Assembly: GCA_020637795.1 (NCBI GenBank)
Contig: JACKJT010000004.1
Span: 1-64,000, forward strand
Reading direction: 5' to 3'
DNA: 64,000 nucleotides
Source of the DNA: Hoeflea sp.
GTDB taxonomy: Bacteria; Pseudomonadota; Alphaproteobacteria; Rhizobiales; Rhizobiaceae
Positions 25,545 through 35,789 of the stretch are shown here, in pieces. Below the pieces are notes generated by a model that was given only the letters and a program-made list of their open reading frames with translations, made no database searches and was not told the DNA's origin. The first letter of the stretch is position 1, and each line of letters begins with the position of its first letter. Position numbers and translations under genes: made by a program.

Positions 25545-27158
25545 TCAATGGCGGAAATGGCGCATTCCGGTGAACACCATGGCGATACCGGCCTCGTCCG
25601 CCGCGTCGATCACATCCTGGTCGCGCATCGAACCGCCCGGCTGCACCACGGCGGTGGCGCCGGCCTCGATCGCCGACAGCAAACCGTCCGCGAACGGGAA
25701 GAAGGCGTCGGAGGCGACAACGCTGCCCCTGGTCAGCGGCGCTTCGAGACCGAGCACTTCCGCCGCGTCGACCGCCTTGCGCGCCGCGATCCGGGCCGAA
25801 TCCACCCGGCTCATCTGGCCGGCGCCGATGCCGACGGTGGCACCGTTGAGCGCGTAGACAATGGCATTGGACTTGACGTGCTTGGCCACGCGGAAGGCAA
25901 AGCCAAGATCGGCGAGTTCGCGCGCATCCGGCGCCCGCCTGGTCACCACCTTGAAATCTTCCGGCAGCACGATCCCGTTGTCGCGGCTCTGCACCAGCAG
26001 GCCGCCGGCAACCGTCTTGACCGTCAGCCCGGACTGTCGCGGATCCGCCAGTTCGCCGGTCACCATCAGCCGCAGGTTTTTCTTGGCCGACAGGATCTCT
26101 CTCGCCTCTTCGCTGGCGTCAGGGGCAATGATCACTTCGGTGAAAAGCTTGACGATCTCGGTGGCGGTTTCCGCGTCAAGCGTCTGGTTGAGCGCGATGA
26201 TGCCGCCGAAGGCCGAGGTCTGGTCGCATTCAAGCGCCCGGCGATAGGCATCGGCCAGACTGTCGCCAACGGCCACACCGCAGGGATTAGCATGCTTGAT
26301 GATGGCGCAGGCCGCACGGTCGCGCCCGAACTCGCTCACCAGTTCGAACGCCGCATCCGTGTCGTTGATATTGTTGTAGGACAGTTGCTTGCCCTGCAGC
26401 AGCGTCGCCGTCGCCACCCCGGGACGCTGCTCGCCACTGGAATAGAACGCCGCCGCCTGGTGCGGGTTCTCACCGTAGCGCATGACGTCGATGAGCCGGC
26501 CGCCAAAGGCGCGGTGCCGTGGCGCCTCGAGCGTGAGTTCCCTGGCAAACCATCCCGAGACCGCCGCGTCATAGGCCGCCGTCCGTGCAAAGGCCAGCGC
26601 CGCAAGCTCACGCCGGAGCGCCAGCGGGACAGACCCGCCATGGCTCTTCAGCGCCTCGATCACCCGGCCGTAGTCCTCGGGGTCGGTGATGGCGGTCACA
26701 TAGGCATGGTTCTTGGCCGACGCGCGGATCATCGCCGGCCCGCCGATGTCGATGTTCTCGACAATCGTCGCCGCATCGGCGCCGCCAGCTGCCGTCTGTT
26801 CGAACGGGTAAAGGTTGACTACGGCCATGTCGATCTCGGCGATCCCGTGCGCCTGCATCGCGGTCCGGTGCTCCTCGTCGTCGCGGATCGACAGAAGACC
26901 GCCATGCACGCCCGGATGCAGCGTCTTGACCCGGCCATCCATGATTTCCGGAAATCCGGTCAGGTCGGAAACATCGCGAACCGCAAGGCCCGCCGCTTCA
27001 AGCGCCGCCCGGGTACCCCCGGTGGAAACCAGCTCCACGCCGAGTTCGGCGAGATCACGGGCGAAATCCACCAGCCCGGTCTTGTCGGAAACCGATAAAA
27101 GCGCGCGGCGGACCTGCACCAGATCCGGCACAGGATGGTTCTTGGATACGACAGCCAT
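25545..27158 (-). CDS. purH: Bifunctional AICAR transformylase / IMP cyclohydrolase
   Basis: 537 residues. The N-terminal MGS-like cyclohydrolase domain (about 1-200) starts RRALLSVSDKTGLVDFA and has STGGTRAALEAAG and DGRVKTLHPGVHGG. The C-terminal AICAR transformylase domain contains LSYNNINDTDAAFEL and IKHANPCGVAVG. It performs the last two steps of IMP synthesis. The ATG is at 27158. The upstream 110 bp are ordinary, then a repeat element separates it from the heparinase-like gene on the same strand. Confidence 0.97.
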   Translation of the reverse strand: MAVVSKNHPVPDLVQVRRALLSVSDKTGLVDFARDLAELGVELVSTGGTRAALEAAGLAVRDVSDLTGFPEIMDGRVKTLHPGVHGGLLSIRDDEEHRTAMQAHGIAEIDMAVVNLYPFEQTAAGGADAATIVENIDIGGPAMIRASAKNHAYVTAITDPEDYGRVIEALKSHGGSVPLALRRELAALAFARTAAYDAAVSGWFARELTLEAPRHRAFGGRLIDVMRYGENPHQAAAFYSSGEQRPGVATATLLQGKQLSYNNINDTDAAFELVSEFGRDRAACAIIKHANPCGVAVGDSLADAYRRALECDQTSAFGGIIALNQTLDAETATEIVKLFTEVIIAPDASEEAREILSAKKNLRLMVTGELADPRQSGLTVKTVAGGLLVQSRDNGIVLPEDFKVVTRRAPDARELADLGFAFRVAKHVKSNAIVYALNGATVGIGAGQMSRVDSARIAARKAVDAAEVLGLEAPLTRGSVVASDAFFPFADGLLSAIEAGATAVVQPGGSMRDQDVIDAADEAGIAMVFTGMRHFRH

Positions 27159-27269
27159 ATGGAAATCCCTCGAAAACAGCCGCGCGAGCCCGGCGGCGAG
27201 GATCCGTTAACACAGGCCGATGGCCGATAAAACACGCAATTGGGCTTATCTGTGGAGCAAGGCCGGCTC

Positions 27270-27573
27270 TTGGAGCTAATCATCTTTAGATGGAATCGTT
27301 TGAACGCCGGGATTTCGTGATCTGGCTAGGAGCGTGAGGCGACGCGGCGCGAGCGCCGTTAGTCTCGCGCGACGCAGCCCAGAGCGCGAAAGACCAAGTT
27401 CAGACGATTGCTATGAAGGGTTCTTGGACCAATTTGCCAGGCTTGGACGTCTTTTCCGCGACAGCGTCGTCAAAATCCTCGCACGATGCGCTGCATCGCG
27501 CTTGCGGTTTTTCCTCGCTGACACGAAAAATCCTGTCCATCAAATCGCTTCCAGCTAAAGATGATTGGCTCCT
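27270..27573. repeat. MITE-like element with imperfect ~34-bp terminal inverted repeats
   Basis: The left end (27270-27304) and right end (27540-27573) are inverted copies: the left reads TTGGAGCTAATCATCTTTAG and the right end, reversed, reads AGGAGCCAATCATCTTTAG, with similarity continuing ~14 bp inward (TGGAATCGTTTGA versus TGGAAGCGATTTGA). The interior is ~240 bp, contains the palindrome GGCGCGAGCGCC, and encodes no transposase. A 46-codon frame lies on the minus strand (27400-27540, MDRIFRVSEEKPQ...). It occupies most of the 435-bp space 27159-27593. No obvious target duplication. Copy number elsewhere cannot be seen from here. Confidence 0.65.
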
Positions 27574-27593
27574 AAGTGACCGGGCTGGCGGTT

Positions 27594-29369
27594 CTACGCC
27601 CGTGGCAGCGTGGTGCGGATCAGCTTCCAGTCAATCTGCGACTGCTGGCCGACCGCGAATTCCATCGTGATCTGCTTGCTGGTCCGGGCACCGGCAAGGT
27701 CGGCGAAATAGACGTCTTCCTCGATCTGCGGCTTGAGGTCGCGCCCGACAAAGGCCCAGGTTTCGCCATCACCGGCGGTGAGATGCACCACGCCATCCTC
27801 GTCCTGGTGAACCGAGATCGTCGGATGGACGTGAAACCGGGCCACCGCGACCGTGCGATTATCCGGGTCGGGATCGCTTTCATCCGGCCGCGTTATCTGG
27901 TCCCGGCCCTGCACTTCGTGTCCGGACGCCAGCATCCGGATCTTGCGGCGATGCAGAAGCTTCAGATTGCCCACATATCCGTCATGGGTGGCGTCAAAAC
28001 TCTGATGCTTGCCTTCCTCATCGAGCGACCGGACGGTCACCCGGCGAACGCCGCCGGTCACGATCGGGCCCAGAAACGGCGAGTGAGAGAAACTCAGGGA
28101 GGATCTGTCGTCCAGCGTGACGGTGCTGTGAGCAGCGGTCATTCTGGCGAAATCGGCATAGGGCGTGTGGGAAATCACCGGCGCGCCGGCATTGACGATG
28201 AAACAGTTCGCGCCCGAAGAAAGCTCGAAGGACAGGCATCCTGCATGCGCCTGGCTCGACAGGATCCCCTTGGGCGGCGGTCCGGTGTCGGCAATCAGTA
28301 CGGCATTGCCAGCCGACAGTCTCTGATAGCACGAATGCGGCATTTCCCTGAACGGGGCGCCGGAGGTCTCGTCGTAGCGCAGCACCCCGAGAAGCCGATC
28401 CGCCGAAACCGCCGAGGAGCCGTTGAACAGCGCCAGCTCGCCATTCGAATGACGGAAGAAGCGCAAGGCTGAAAACATTCGGTCCATTCCCGCAGCCATG
28501 TTGCGCGGCGGTTTCTGGCCCAGGTTGATGTAGGTCTGCTTGAGCGGCAGCAGGTTTGTCAGCAGCTCGATCAGGATCATCGGATTGCGGGACACATGCC
28601 CGCCGTCAGGCAGGATCTGGAGCTCGATCTCGCTGTCGAGATTGCGCGACGCGGCCCGCACCGCCCCCGCATTGGACGGCAGGCACAGGCTCGCCATCGC
28701 CAGCGCGATCCGGGCCTTGAAACGGGTCGCATCCCCGGGCATCGCCCCGGCCACATGCTTCAGATACCGCGTCTGCAGGGCGATGCTTTTGAGAAAGCGG
28801 CGGTAAAACCCGTGGTCGGCGCCACGCAGAACGATCGGCGAATGCGAAAGCCAGGCAATCAGCCGGCTGGCCAGCACATCGGGCTCAAAGGCAAGCCCTC
28901 CGAGCTCCCGCCCTTCGACAGCGATCCAGTCATCGACCAGCGCTCTTGCATTGGCGAAGGCCAGATCGTGATCGGCAGCACGCATATGCCTGAGCCAGCC
29001 AAAGCCATGCAGGCTGCGATTGAACGATTCGTTGGAGACCTCGAGCTGGAACGGGCTTCCCCCTCCCGTATCGATCATGCTTCCGCCCATGGCGAAGCGG
29101 CCGGAATAGATTTCTTCGGCGATATGCGGATCGGCAATGCGCAGATCAATCGGCGCCACGACCAGCCGGTCCGGGGTTCCGCCGGTAAAACGAAACGCGT
29201 TGATTCGGCCCAGAGCGATCCTGCGTGCGAATCGCCGCCAGATCTCCGTCCCGTACAACTGCCCTGAACGTTGCGATTCGAGAAATGAAAATACCAATCG
29301 GGAATTCCTGAAACCGGGTCCCGGCCCTCCACCGGACGAGAATCGTAACACAGACGCTTGATTGTTCAA
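27594..29369 (-). CDS. Heparinase II/III family protein
   Basis: 591 residues. The N-terminal ~300 residues are helical (alpha/alpha-toroid type, e.g. WLRHMRAADHDLAFANARAL), and the C-terminal part is a beta-sandwich of the heparinase II/III-like family (PF07940; about 330-580, with AHSTVTLDDRSS and LHRRKIRMLASGHEVQG). Characterised relatives are polysaccharide lyases acting on heparin or alginate, but this alphaproteobacterial subgroup has no proven substrate. I see no signal peptide; the N-terminus is short and basic. It lies 70 bp downstream of rsmB on the same strand and upstream of purH. Its substrate is unknown. Confidence 0.82.
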   Translation of the reverse strand: MNNQASVLRFSSGGGPGPGFRNSRLVFSFLESQRSGQLYGTEIWRRFARRIALGRINAFRFTGGTPDRLVVAPIDLRIADPHIAEEIYSGRFAMGGSMIDTGGGSPFQLEVSNESFNRSLHGFGWLRHMRAADHDLAFANARALVDDWIAVEGRELGGLAFEPDVLASRLIAWLSHSPIVLRGADHGFYRRFLKSIALQTRYLKHVAGAMPGDATRFKARIALAMASLCLPSNAGAVRAASRNLDSEIELQILPDGGHVSRNPMILIELLTNLLPLKQTYINLGQKPPRNMAAGMDRMFSALRFFRHSNGELALFNGSSAVSADRLLGVLRYDETSGAPFREMPHSCYQRLSAGNAVLIADTGPPPKGILSSQAHAGCLSFELSSGANCFIVNAGAPVISHTPYADFARMTAAHSTVTLDDRSSLSFSHSPFLGPIVTGGVRRVTVRSLDEEGKHQSFDATHDGYVGNLKLLHRRKIRMLASGHEVQGRDQITRPDESDPDPDNRTVAVARFHVHPTISVHQDEDGVVHLTAGDGETWAFVGRDLKPQIEEDVYFADLAGARTSKQITMEFAVGQQSQIDWKLIRTTLPRA

Positions 29370-29439
29370 CTGTGGCTAATGTGAACTCACCGAAAGCGTA
29401 TCAATGCCGTCATTACGCAGGCCGTCCGGTGCGGCCTGC

Positions 29440-30825
29440 TCACGGCCGGACCAAAACCACGGCGTAGAATCCGTCAAGCCCGGCAAGCCGCGGATCGTCA
29501 TTGCCGAGCATGGCCGGATGGGTCCTGACTTCACCCTGGGCGGTGATGGCCGCTTCAAGCCCAGGCCACCGCACCGGATCGACCGGCCTGATCCGCCAGG
29601 CCGGATGGTCGGCGAGGAAACCCGCCACCATCTCTTCGCCTTCTTCGGGATCGAGCGAGCAGTTGGAAAACACCAGCTCACCGCCGGGACGCACCAGACC
29701 CGCCGCATGATCGAGAAGATCGCGCTGCACGCGGGCCAGGCGCATGATGTCCTCGGGCCCCTTGGTATAGGGAATATCGGGATGCCTCCGCACCGTTCCG
29801 GTCGACGAGCAGGGCGCATCGAGCAGGACGCCGTCAAAGCCGTCGGGTGCGACCAGATCCTGGGCCCGGGTCAATTGCGTGGCGACGTCAAGCCCGAGGC
29901 GCGCCAGGTTGCCGCGCAGCCGCTCGAGCCGGGTCGCGGACTGGTCGCAGGCCGTCACCCTGGCACCGGCCAGCGCCAGCTGTGCGGTCTTGCCTCCCGG
30001 GGCGGCGCAAAGATCGACGATTTCCAGTCCTTCAAGCTTCGAGAACAGCTGAGCCGGAAGGCTGGCCGCCGCATCCTGAACCCACCAGTCGCCGTCATCA
30101 TAGCCCTCGAGGCCGGACACCGGGCCTTCCGGCCGGGCGATACGAACAGATCCCGTCGGCAACACAACGCCGCCAAGCCTTGCCGCCCAGCCTGCCGCGT
30201 CAGTCTTGACCGTGAGATCGATCGCAGGCGGCTCGGACAGGATGTCGAGGATCGCATCGGCATCCCCCGCGTAGTGCTTACGAAGCCGGCTTTCGAACCA
30301 CTCCGGAAAGTCCGGCGTCGTGGCCGCGATCTCCGGCAGAAGCGTCTCCTTTTCGCGCCCCATCCGCCGCAACAGGGCATTGACCAGGCCGGCAAACCGG
30401 CGGTTCCGGGGATCGGAATCGGCCTGCGTCACTGCCAGGTCAACCGCCGCGCGATCGGGCACGTCGAGATAGAGGATCTGTGCCGCAGCCACCCGCAGCA
30501 CCTGCCGCAGCGCCTTCGCGCCCTCGGGCAGCGGATTGTCGACCAGCCGGTCGATAAAGGCGTCAATGACCTGGAGATGCCTGAGCGCCGACAGAAGGAT
30601 GGCCCGCACCAGAAGCCGGTCCTGGTCTCCAAGCCCGGTGAATGCCGGGTTGCCGCCCGCCGGATCGAGAAGACCGTCCAGCGATGCCCGGCTTTCCGTC
30701 ACCGCCGACAACAGCCGGGCCGCGGCCTGACGCGCCGCAAGCCCCGGCTTCAAATCCTTGCCACGCGATGGATCCGTGTGCTTGCCCGCTCTCCTGCGCT
30801 GCCCCGCCGGCCTTGTGCCGGTCAA
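29440..30825 (-). CDS. rsmB: 16S rRNA (cytosine-5-)-methyltransferase RsmB
   Basis: Up to 461 residues. N-terminal NusB-like RNA-binding domain (about 25-160) and a C-terminal Rossmann methyltransferase with the SAM motif DLCAAPGGKTAQL (about residue 275) and the two catalytic cysteines: one in LDAPCSSTGTVRRHPDI (about 337) and one in FSNCSLDPEEGEEMV. It methylates C967 of 16S rRNA. The first start is a TTG at 30825 overlapping the TGA of htpX by one dinucleotide; no ATG lies before the conserved sequence, so the start is uncertain. Coupled to htpX. Confidence 0.92.
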   Translation of the reverse strand: MTGTRPAGQRRRAGKHTDPSRGKDLKPGLAARQAAARLLSAVTESRASLDGLLDPAGGNPAFTGLGDQDRLLVRAILLSALRHLQVIDAFIDRLVDNPLPEGAKALRQVLRVAAAQILYLDVPDRAAVDLAVTQADSDPRNRRFAGLVNALLRRMGREKETLLPEIAATTPDFPEWFESRLRKHYAGDADAILDILSEPPAIDLTVKTDAAGWAARLGGVVLPTGSVRIARPEGPVSGLEGYDDGDWWVQDAAASLPAQLFSKLEGLEIVDLCAAPGGKTAQLALAGARVTACDQSATRLERLRGNLARLGLDVATQLTRAQDLVAPDGFDGVLLDAPCSSTGTVRRHPDIPYTKGPEDIMRLARVQRDLLDHAAGLVRPGGELVFSNCSLDPEEGEEMVAGFLADHPAWRIRPVDPVRWPGLEAAITAQGEVRTHPAMLGNDDPRLAGLDGFYAVVLVRP

Positions 30826-31772
30826 GTCCAGGGTCCCTTGCGAGGCGCATCGCCGCGGCCCCAGGGCCCGGTTCGCGGAACCGATGTGGCCGCCGGGCGG
30901 GCGGGACGCGGCGCGCGCGCCTGCGCAAACTCGCCGGCCATGGCTTCAAGCGCGGCAATGCGGTTTTCCGTTGCGGGGTGGGTTGAAAACAGATTGTCCA
31001 TGCGTTGACCATTCAGCGGATTGATAATGAACATGTGCGCCGTCGCCGGATTGCGTTCGGCGTCTTCATTGACGACACGTCCGGCGCCCAGCGCGATCTT
31101 GCGCAATGCCGAGGCCAGCCAGAGCGGATTACCACAGATTTCCGCGCCGCGCCTGTCGGCGGCATATTCGCGGGTCCGGCTGATCGTCATCTGCACCAGC
31201 ATCGCTGCAAAAGGTGCTACGATCATCGCCACGAGAATGCCGATGAAGCCGAACGGATTGTTGTTGTTGTCGCGATTGCCGCCGAAGAACAGCGCGAAAT
31301 TGCCCAGCATCGAGATCGCACCGGCAAGCGTCGCGGTAATCGTCATGATCAGCGTATCGCGGTGCTGCACATGCGCCAGCTCATGCGCCATGACGGCCGC
31401 GACTTCCTCGTCGCTCAGGCTTTCGAGCAGGCCGACCGAAGCCGCAACGGCAGCGTTCTCGGGATTTCGGCCGGTCGCGAACGCATTCGGCTGCTGGTTA
31501 TGGATGACATAGACTTTCGGCATCGGCAGGCCGGCATTCTGCGCCAGGTCGGCGACGATCCGGTAGAACTCGGGCGCCGTCCGCTCGTCGACTTCCACGG
31601 CATGGTGCATGCGCAGCACCATCTTGTCCGAATTCCAGTAGGAAAACAGATTCATTGCGGCGGCCACAACGAAAGCAATCATCATCCCGCCTGTGCCACC
31701 GATCATGTAACCCACACCCATGAACAGGGCGGTCATCAGGGCAATCAGCATTGCAGTGCGAACAAGGTTCAT
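30822..31772 (-). CDS. htpX: Protease HtpX
   Basis: 316 residues from the ATG at 31772 (a further ATG lies at 31781). Two N-terminal membrane helices (about 4-45), the zinc motif HELAHVQH with the HExxH core in the middle, two more hydrophobic segments after it (LAGAISMLGNFALFFGG and FGFIGILVAMIVAPFAAM), and STHPATENRIAALEAM near the end are all typical. HtpX is an inner-membrane zinc metalloprotease for quality control of membrane proteins. The last ~40 residues are rich in Arg, Pro and Gly. The stop overlaps the rsmB start. Confidence 0.95.
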   Translation of the reverse strand: MNLVRTAMLIALMTALFMGVGYMIGGTGGMMIAFVVAAAMNLFSYWNSDKMVLRMHHAVEVDERTAPEFYRIVADLAQNAGLPMPKVYVIHNQQPNAFATGRNPENAAVAASVGLLESLSDEEVAAVMAHELAHVQHRDTLIMTITATLAGAISMLGNFALFFGGNRDNNNNPFGFIGILVAMIVAPFAAMLVQMTISRTREYAADRRGAEICGNPLWLASALRKIALGAGRVVNEDAERNPATAHMFIINPLNGQRMDNLFSTHPATENRIAALEAMAGEFAQARAPRPARPAATSVPRTGPWGRGDAPRKGPWT

Positions 31773-31906
31773 GCGTCTCATCCTTTCCGGCGACCTATCA
31801 TCTTTTGCCTGCCAGGGCGCAAGGGTTTGTTTTCGTCGCTTGTGGGGCTAGATATGGGATCCTGCAAGATGTTCTTCAATAAAGCGCCAGACCGGGTGAT
31901 CCGACC

Positions 31907-32167
31907 ATGAGCAACGACGAAAATCCCGCCGATAGGGAAAACTCCGCAATCAATGCCGAAGCCGGGCAGACGGAAGCGACGCAGGCACCCGAAGAAAAGC
32001 GCCCGCTCAGCCCTGCGGCCCAGCGCGCTCTTGCGGAAGCGGAAGCCAGGCGAAAGGCCCGCGATCAGCAAGCCCGGGCGGCCGAAAAGGAAATCGGCGG
32101 ACGCGGTGGCGCCGACCCGGCGCGCTTTGGCGACTGGGAAATCAACGGCCGCGCCATCGATTTCTGA
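31907..32167 (+). CDS. DUF1674 / SdhAF4-like succinate dehydrogenase assembly factor
   Basis: 86 residues. The N-terminal two thirds are low-complexity, Ala/Glu/Lys-rich and probably disordered; the C-terminus GADPARFGDWEINGRAIDF is the DUF1674 signature. The eukaryotic homologue SdhAF4 binds flavinylated SdhA and promotes assembly of complex II, so a chaperone for succinate dehydrogenase is likely. No sdh genes are nearby. The gene is divergent from htpX. Confidence 0.87.
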   Translation: MSNDENPADRENSAINAEAGQTEATQAPEEKRPLSPAAQRALAEAEARRKARDQQARAAEKEIGGRGGADPARFGDWEINGRAIDF

Positions 32168-32215
32168 GCTGCAAACAGTTGATCGATCCGGGATATAGGA
32201 ATATATTCCGTTCTC

Positions 32216-32686
32216 ATGATCACAGATTCGCCCTTGCCTGCCGCATTCATTCTGTTGCTTGGTCTTGTATCATGCATTGCAGGGACCGCCAGCGCCGGCG
32301 AAAACCAATGGCGCAGCATCGCCGGGCCGGTCACCGCGCAGGTCATCCGCATCATCGACGGCGACACCATCGAAGTCGACGCGCACCCCTGGCCGGGCCA
32401 CGCGGTCCGCGTCTCGGTCCGCTTGCGCGGCATCGACACGCCCGAACGCCGCTCCCGCTGCGCCGACCAGCGCGCAGCGGCACTTTTGGCCCGCGACGAG
32501 CTCGAACGCCTGGTGTCGAACTTTCCCACGGTGGAGCTGATCAATGTCTCGGGCGGCAAATATTACGGCCGGGTTCTGGCCGACATGAAGGCGGGAAACC
32601 GTGACGTGGCAGCCGCCATGCTGGAAAGCGGGCTGGCGCGCGCCTACCGGGGCGGCAAGCGCCACAAGCCGCAATGCGCCGGATAG
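32216..32686 (+). CDS. Thermonuclease (SNase-like) family protein, exported
   Basis: 156 residues with a signal peptide (ends near TASAGE) and a staphylococcal-nuclease-like OB fold: IRIIDGDTIEV with the catalytic/metal Asp, RLRGIDTPERRSRC with the Arg and Glu, and KYYGRVLADM. Exported SNase-like proteins may degrade extracellular nucleic acid. It terminates just ahead of a hairpin oriented for the opposite strand. No operon partner is evident. Confidence 0.88.
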   Translation: MITDSPLPAAFILLLGLVSCIAGTASAGENQWRSIAGPVTAQVIRIIDGDTIEVDAHPWPGHAVRVSVRLRGIDTPERRSRCADQRAAALLARDELERLVSNFPTVELINVSGGKYYGRVLADMKAGNRDVAAAMLESGLARAYRGGKRHKPQCAG

Positions 32687-32720
32687 GCCTGAATAACCGC
32701 GCGATTGCCGCCAAACATCA

Positions 32721-32746
32721 AAAAGGCCACCCCTGGGGGTGGCCTT
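32721..32746 (-). terminator. Rho-independent terminator (minus strand)
   Basis: The two arms (32723-32733 and 32736-32746) form an 11-bp stem AAGGCCACCCC/GGGGTGGCCTT with a minimal loop. Read on the minus strand it is followed by TTTTTG, so it ends the transcript carrying the 21-codon ORF; read on the plus strand it lacks a T-run, though the nuclease gene ends close by. Confidence 0.85.
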
Positions 32747-32823
32747 CGTGAATTCCAGCGCCGGTTGGACGCCTGCCCGGTCACATCATTGATGGATCGG
32801 GACTTGCCAGTATTACCGGCTCT

Positions 32824-32889
32824 TCAGAGGCTGCTCCGAAGTCCGGCAATCCGTATCGCACGAACCGGCTTATGGGAATCACTCGACAT
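32824..32889 (-). CDS. 21-residue ORF with an exceptionally strong Shine-Dalgarno
   Basis: ATG at 32889 to TGA at 32824, encoding MSSDSHKPVRAIRIAGLRSS plus a final Leu. Immediately upstream the minus strand reads AAAAGGAGGTGATCTG before the ATG; AAAGGAGGTGATC is complementary to about 13 nt of the 16S rRNA 3' tail, with 7 nt from GGAGG to the ATG. The peptide is basic (Arg, Lys, His) and has no membrane helix. The ORF lies between the secreted-protein gene (stop 88 bp upstream) and a perfect terminator 78 bp downstream, so it is probably transcribed. It may be a small protein, a leader-like peptide or a dual-function RNA. No family recognised. Confidence 0.55.
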   Translation of the reverse strand: MSSDSHKPVRAIRIAGLRSSL

Positions 32890-32977
32890 CAGATCACCTC
32901 CTTTTCAGTTGTTGAAGACAACGCCAGTCTGTACCTGGGATGGCCTGATTGCAAGGGGCAAAAATCCCGGTGCCCGC

Positions 32978-33394
32978 TCAACCGCCAAGCTTGATTTTGC
33001 AGCTTGCTTTCAGCGGCGCCCAGTTGGAAACCACACCCCCGGAGCCCGCGACCAAAATCCTGTATTCGGTGTCGATGGCGGATTTGACCTCGAAATTGCG
33101 GGAGATCGTAGCCATTCCACCGGTCGCTGTCTTGATTGCCTGCGCCGTGAAAGGCCCGGCAACGCCGCCGCCCTTGCGAGCGATCATGTAGGACACAGAT
33201 CCAGGCTTGCTGGTGAAAATCCAGCCGGTCGACTTTGCCGGGGCCGGACAGGCATTTGATGCCGGCGACTTGATAGCGAACTGCGCTGATTTGACCGTCA
33301 GTGGCGCGTCCTGCGGCGCGGCCAGCTTCTGCCCGGCAAATGCGGGAGCCGAAAGCGCGATGGCGGCGGCAGTAAGAATGATGCTGGTTTTCAT
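32978..33394 (-). CDS. Secreted hypothetical protein
   Basis: 138 residues from the ATG at 33394 (MKTSIILTAAAIALSAPAFA is a textbook signal peptide). The mature part is beta-rich with two cysteines (SNACPAP and LKASCKIKL) that may form a disulfide linking the start and end of the domain. It is Gly/Ala/Ser-rich and resembles no family I can name. The TTT...-type run upstream and the distance to acs suggest its own promoter; the 21-codon ORF follows on the same strand. Probably periplasmic. Confidence 0.65.
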   Translation of the reverse strand: MKTSIILTAAAIALSAPAFAGQKLAAPQDAPLTVKSAQFAIKSPASNACPAPAKSTGWIFTSKPGSVSYMIARKGGGVAGPFTAQAIKTATGGMATISRNFEVKSAIDTEYRILVAGSGGVVSNWAPLKASCKIKLGG

Positions 33395-33485
33395 GGCTGC
33401 GTTCCCTTTGTTCTTGTTCGATGAACCAGGTTTACGGGTTGCATTCTGAACCATACCACAACAGGATTTTCATCCGCCATTCATC

Positions 33486-33516
33486 AAAAAGCCCGCCCCG
33501 GTCAAGAGGCGGGCTT
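33486..33516 (-). terminator. Rho-independent terminator of acs
   Basis: AAGCCCGCC (33489-33497) and GGCGGGCTT (33508-33516) form a stem; read on the minus strand it is followed by five Ts. It lies 80 bp beyond the acs stop codon, on acs's strand. Confidence 0.87.
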
Positions 33517-33595
33517 GGGTATCAAGTCACCGTAACTCGGGCTCCGTACAAGAGCAGTTGCCTGTTTCAGCAACAATTGGATTGCCCGAAGCTGA

Positions 33596-35548
<1,953 letters not shown>

Positions 35549-35789
35549 TGAACCCTCCTCACTAGCGGACATGCATCTCGGAACAATTTAGACGCAACCC
35601 GGCTTCCATGGCGACCATTAATACCAGCGCAAATCATTGCTGCAATTAGACATTGGACCGGTTTGCGAAACCATGCGCTGACAATTGCAATTCCGCGGGC
35701 TTACGGTTATAAGAACGCCGATTTCCCGGAAATGGTGGTTTCATCCACGGCCCGCGCCCCCGGAGCGGACGGACAGGAGGATTGTATTC

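Noticed and set aside
25548..27098. About 500-codon open frame antisense to purH (and similar antisense frames opposite prpE, leuS and acs)
   Set aside because: Same reason: long shadows of real genes without start signals or recognisable domains.
27400..27540. 46-codon ORF inside the repeat element as a real gene
   Set aside because: No ribosome site upstream; it is open probably because of composition. Kept only as a remark in the element entry.
32890..32905. Possible fragment of the 16S rRNA 3' end (plus-strand AGATCACCTCCTTTT)
   Set aside because: Only the anti-SD part matches and the flanks do not continue as rRNA; an extended Shine-Dalgarno on the other strand, correctly spaced to an ATG, explains it better.
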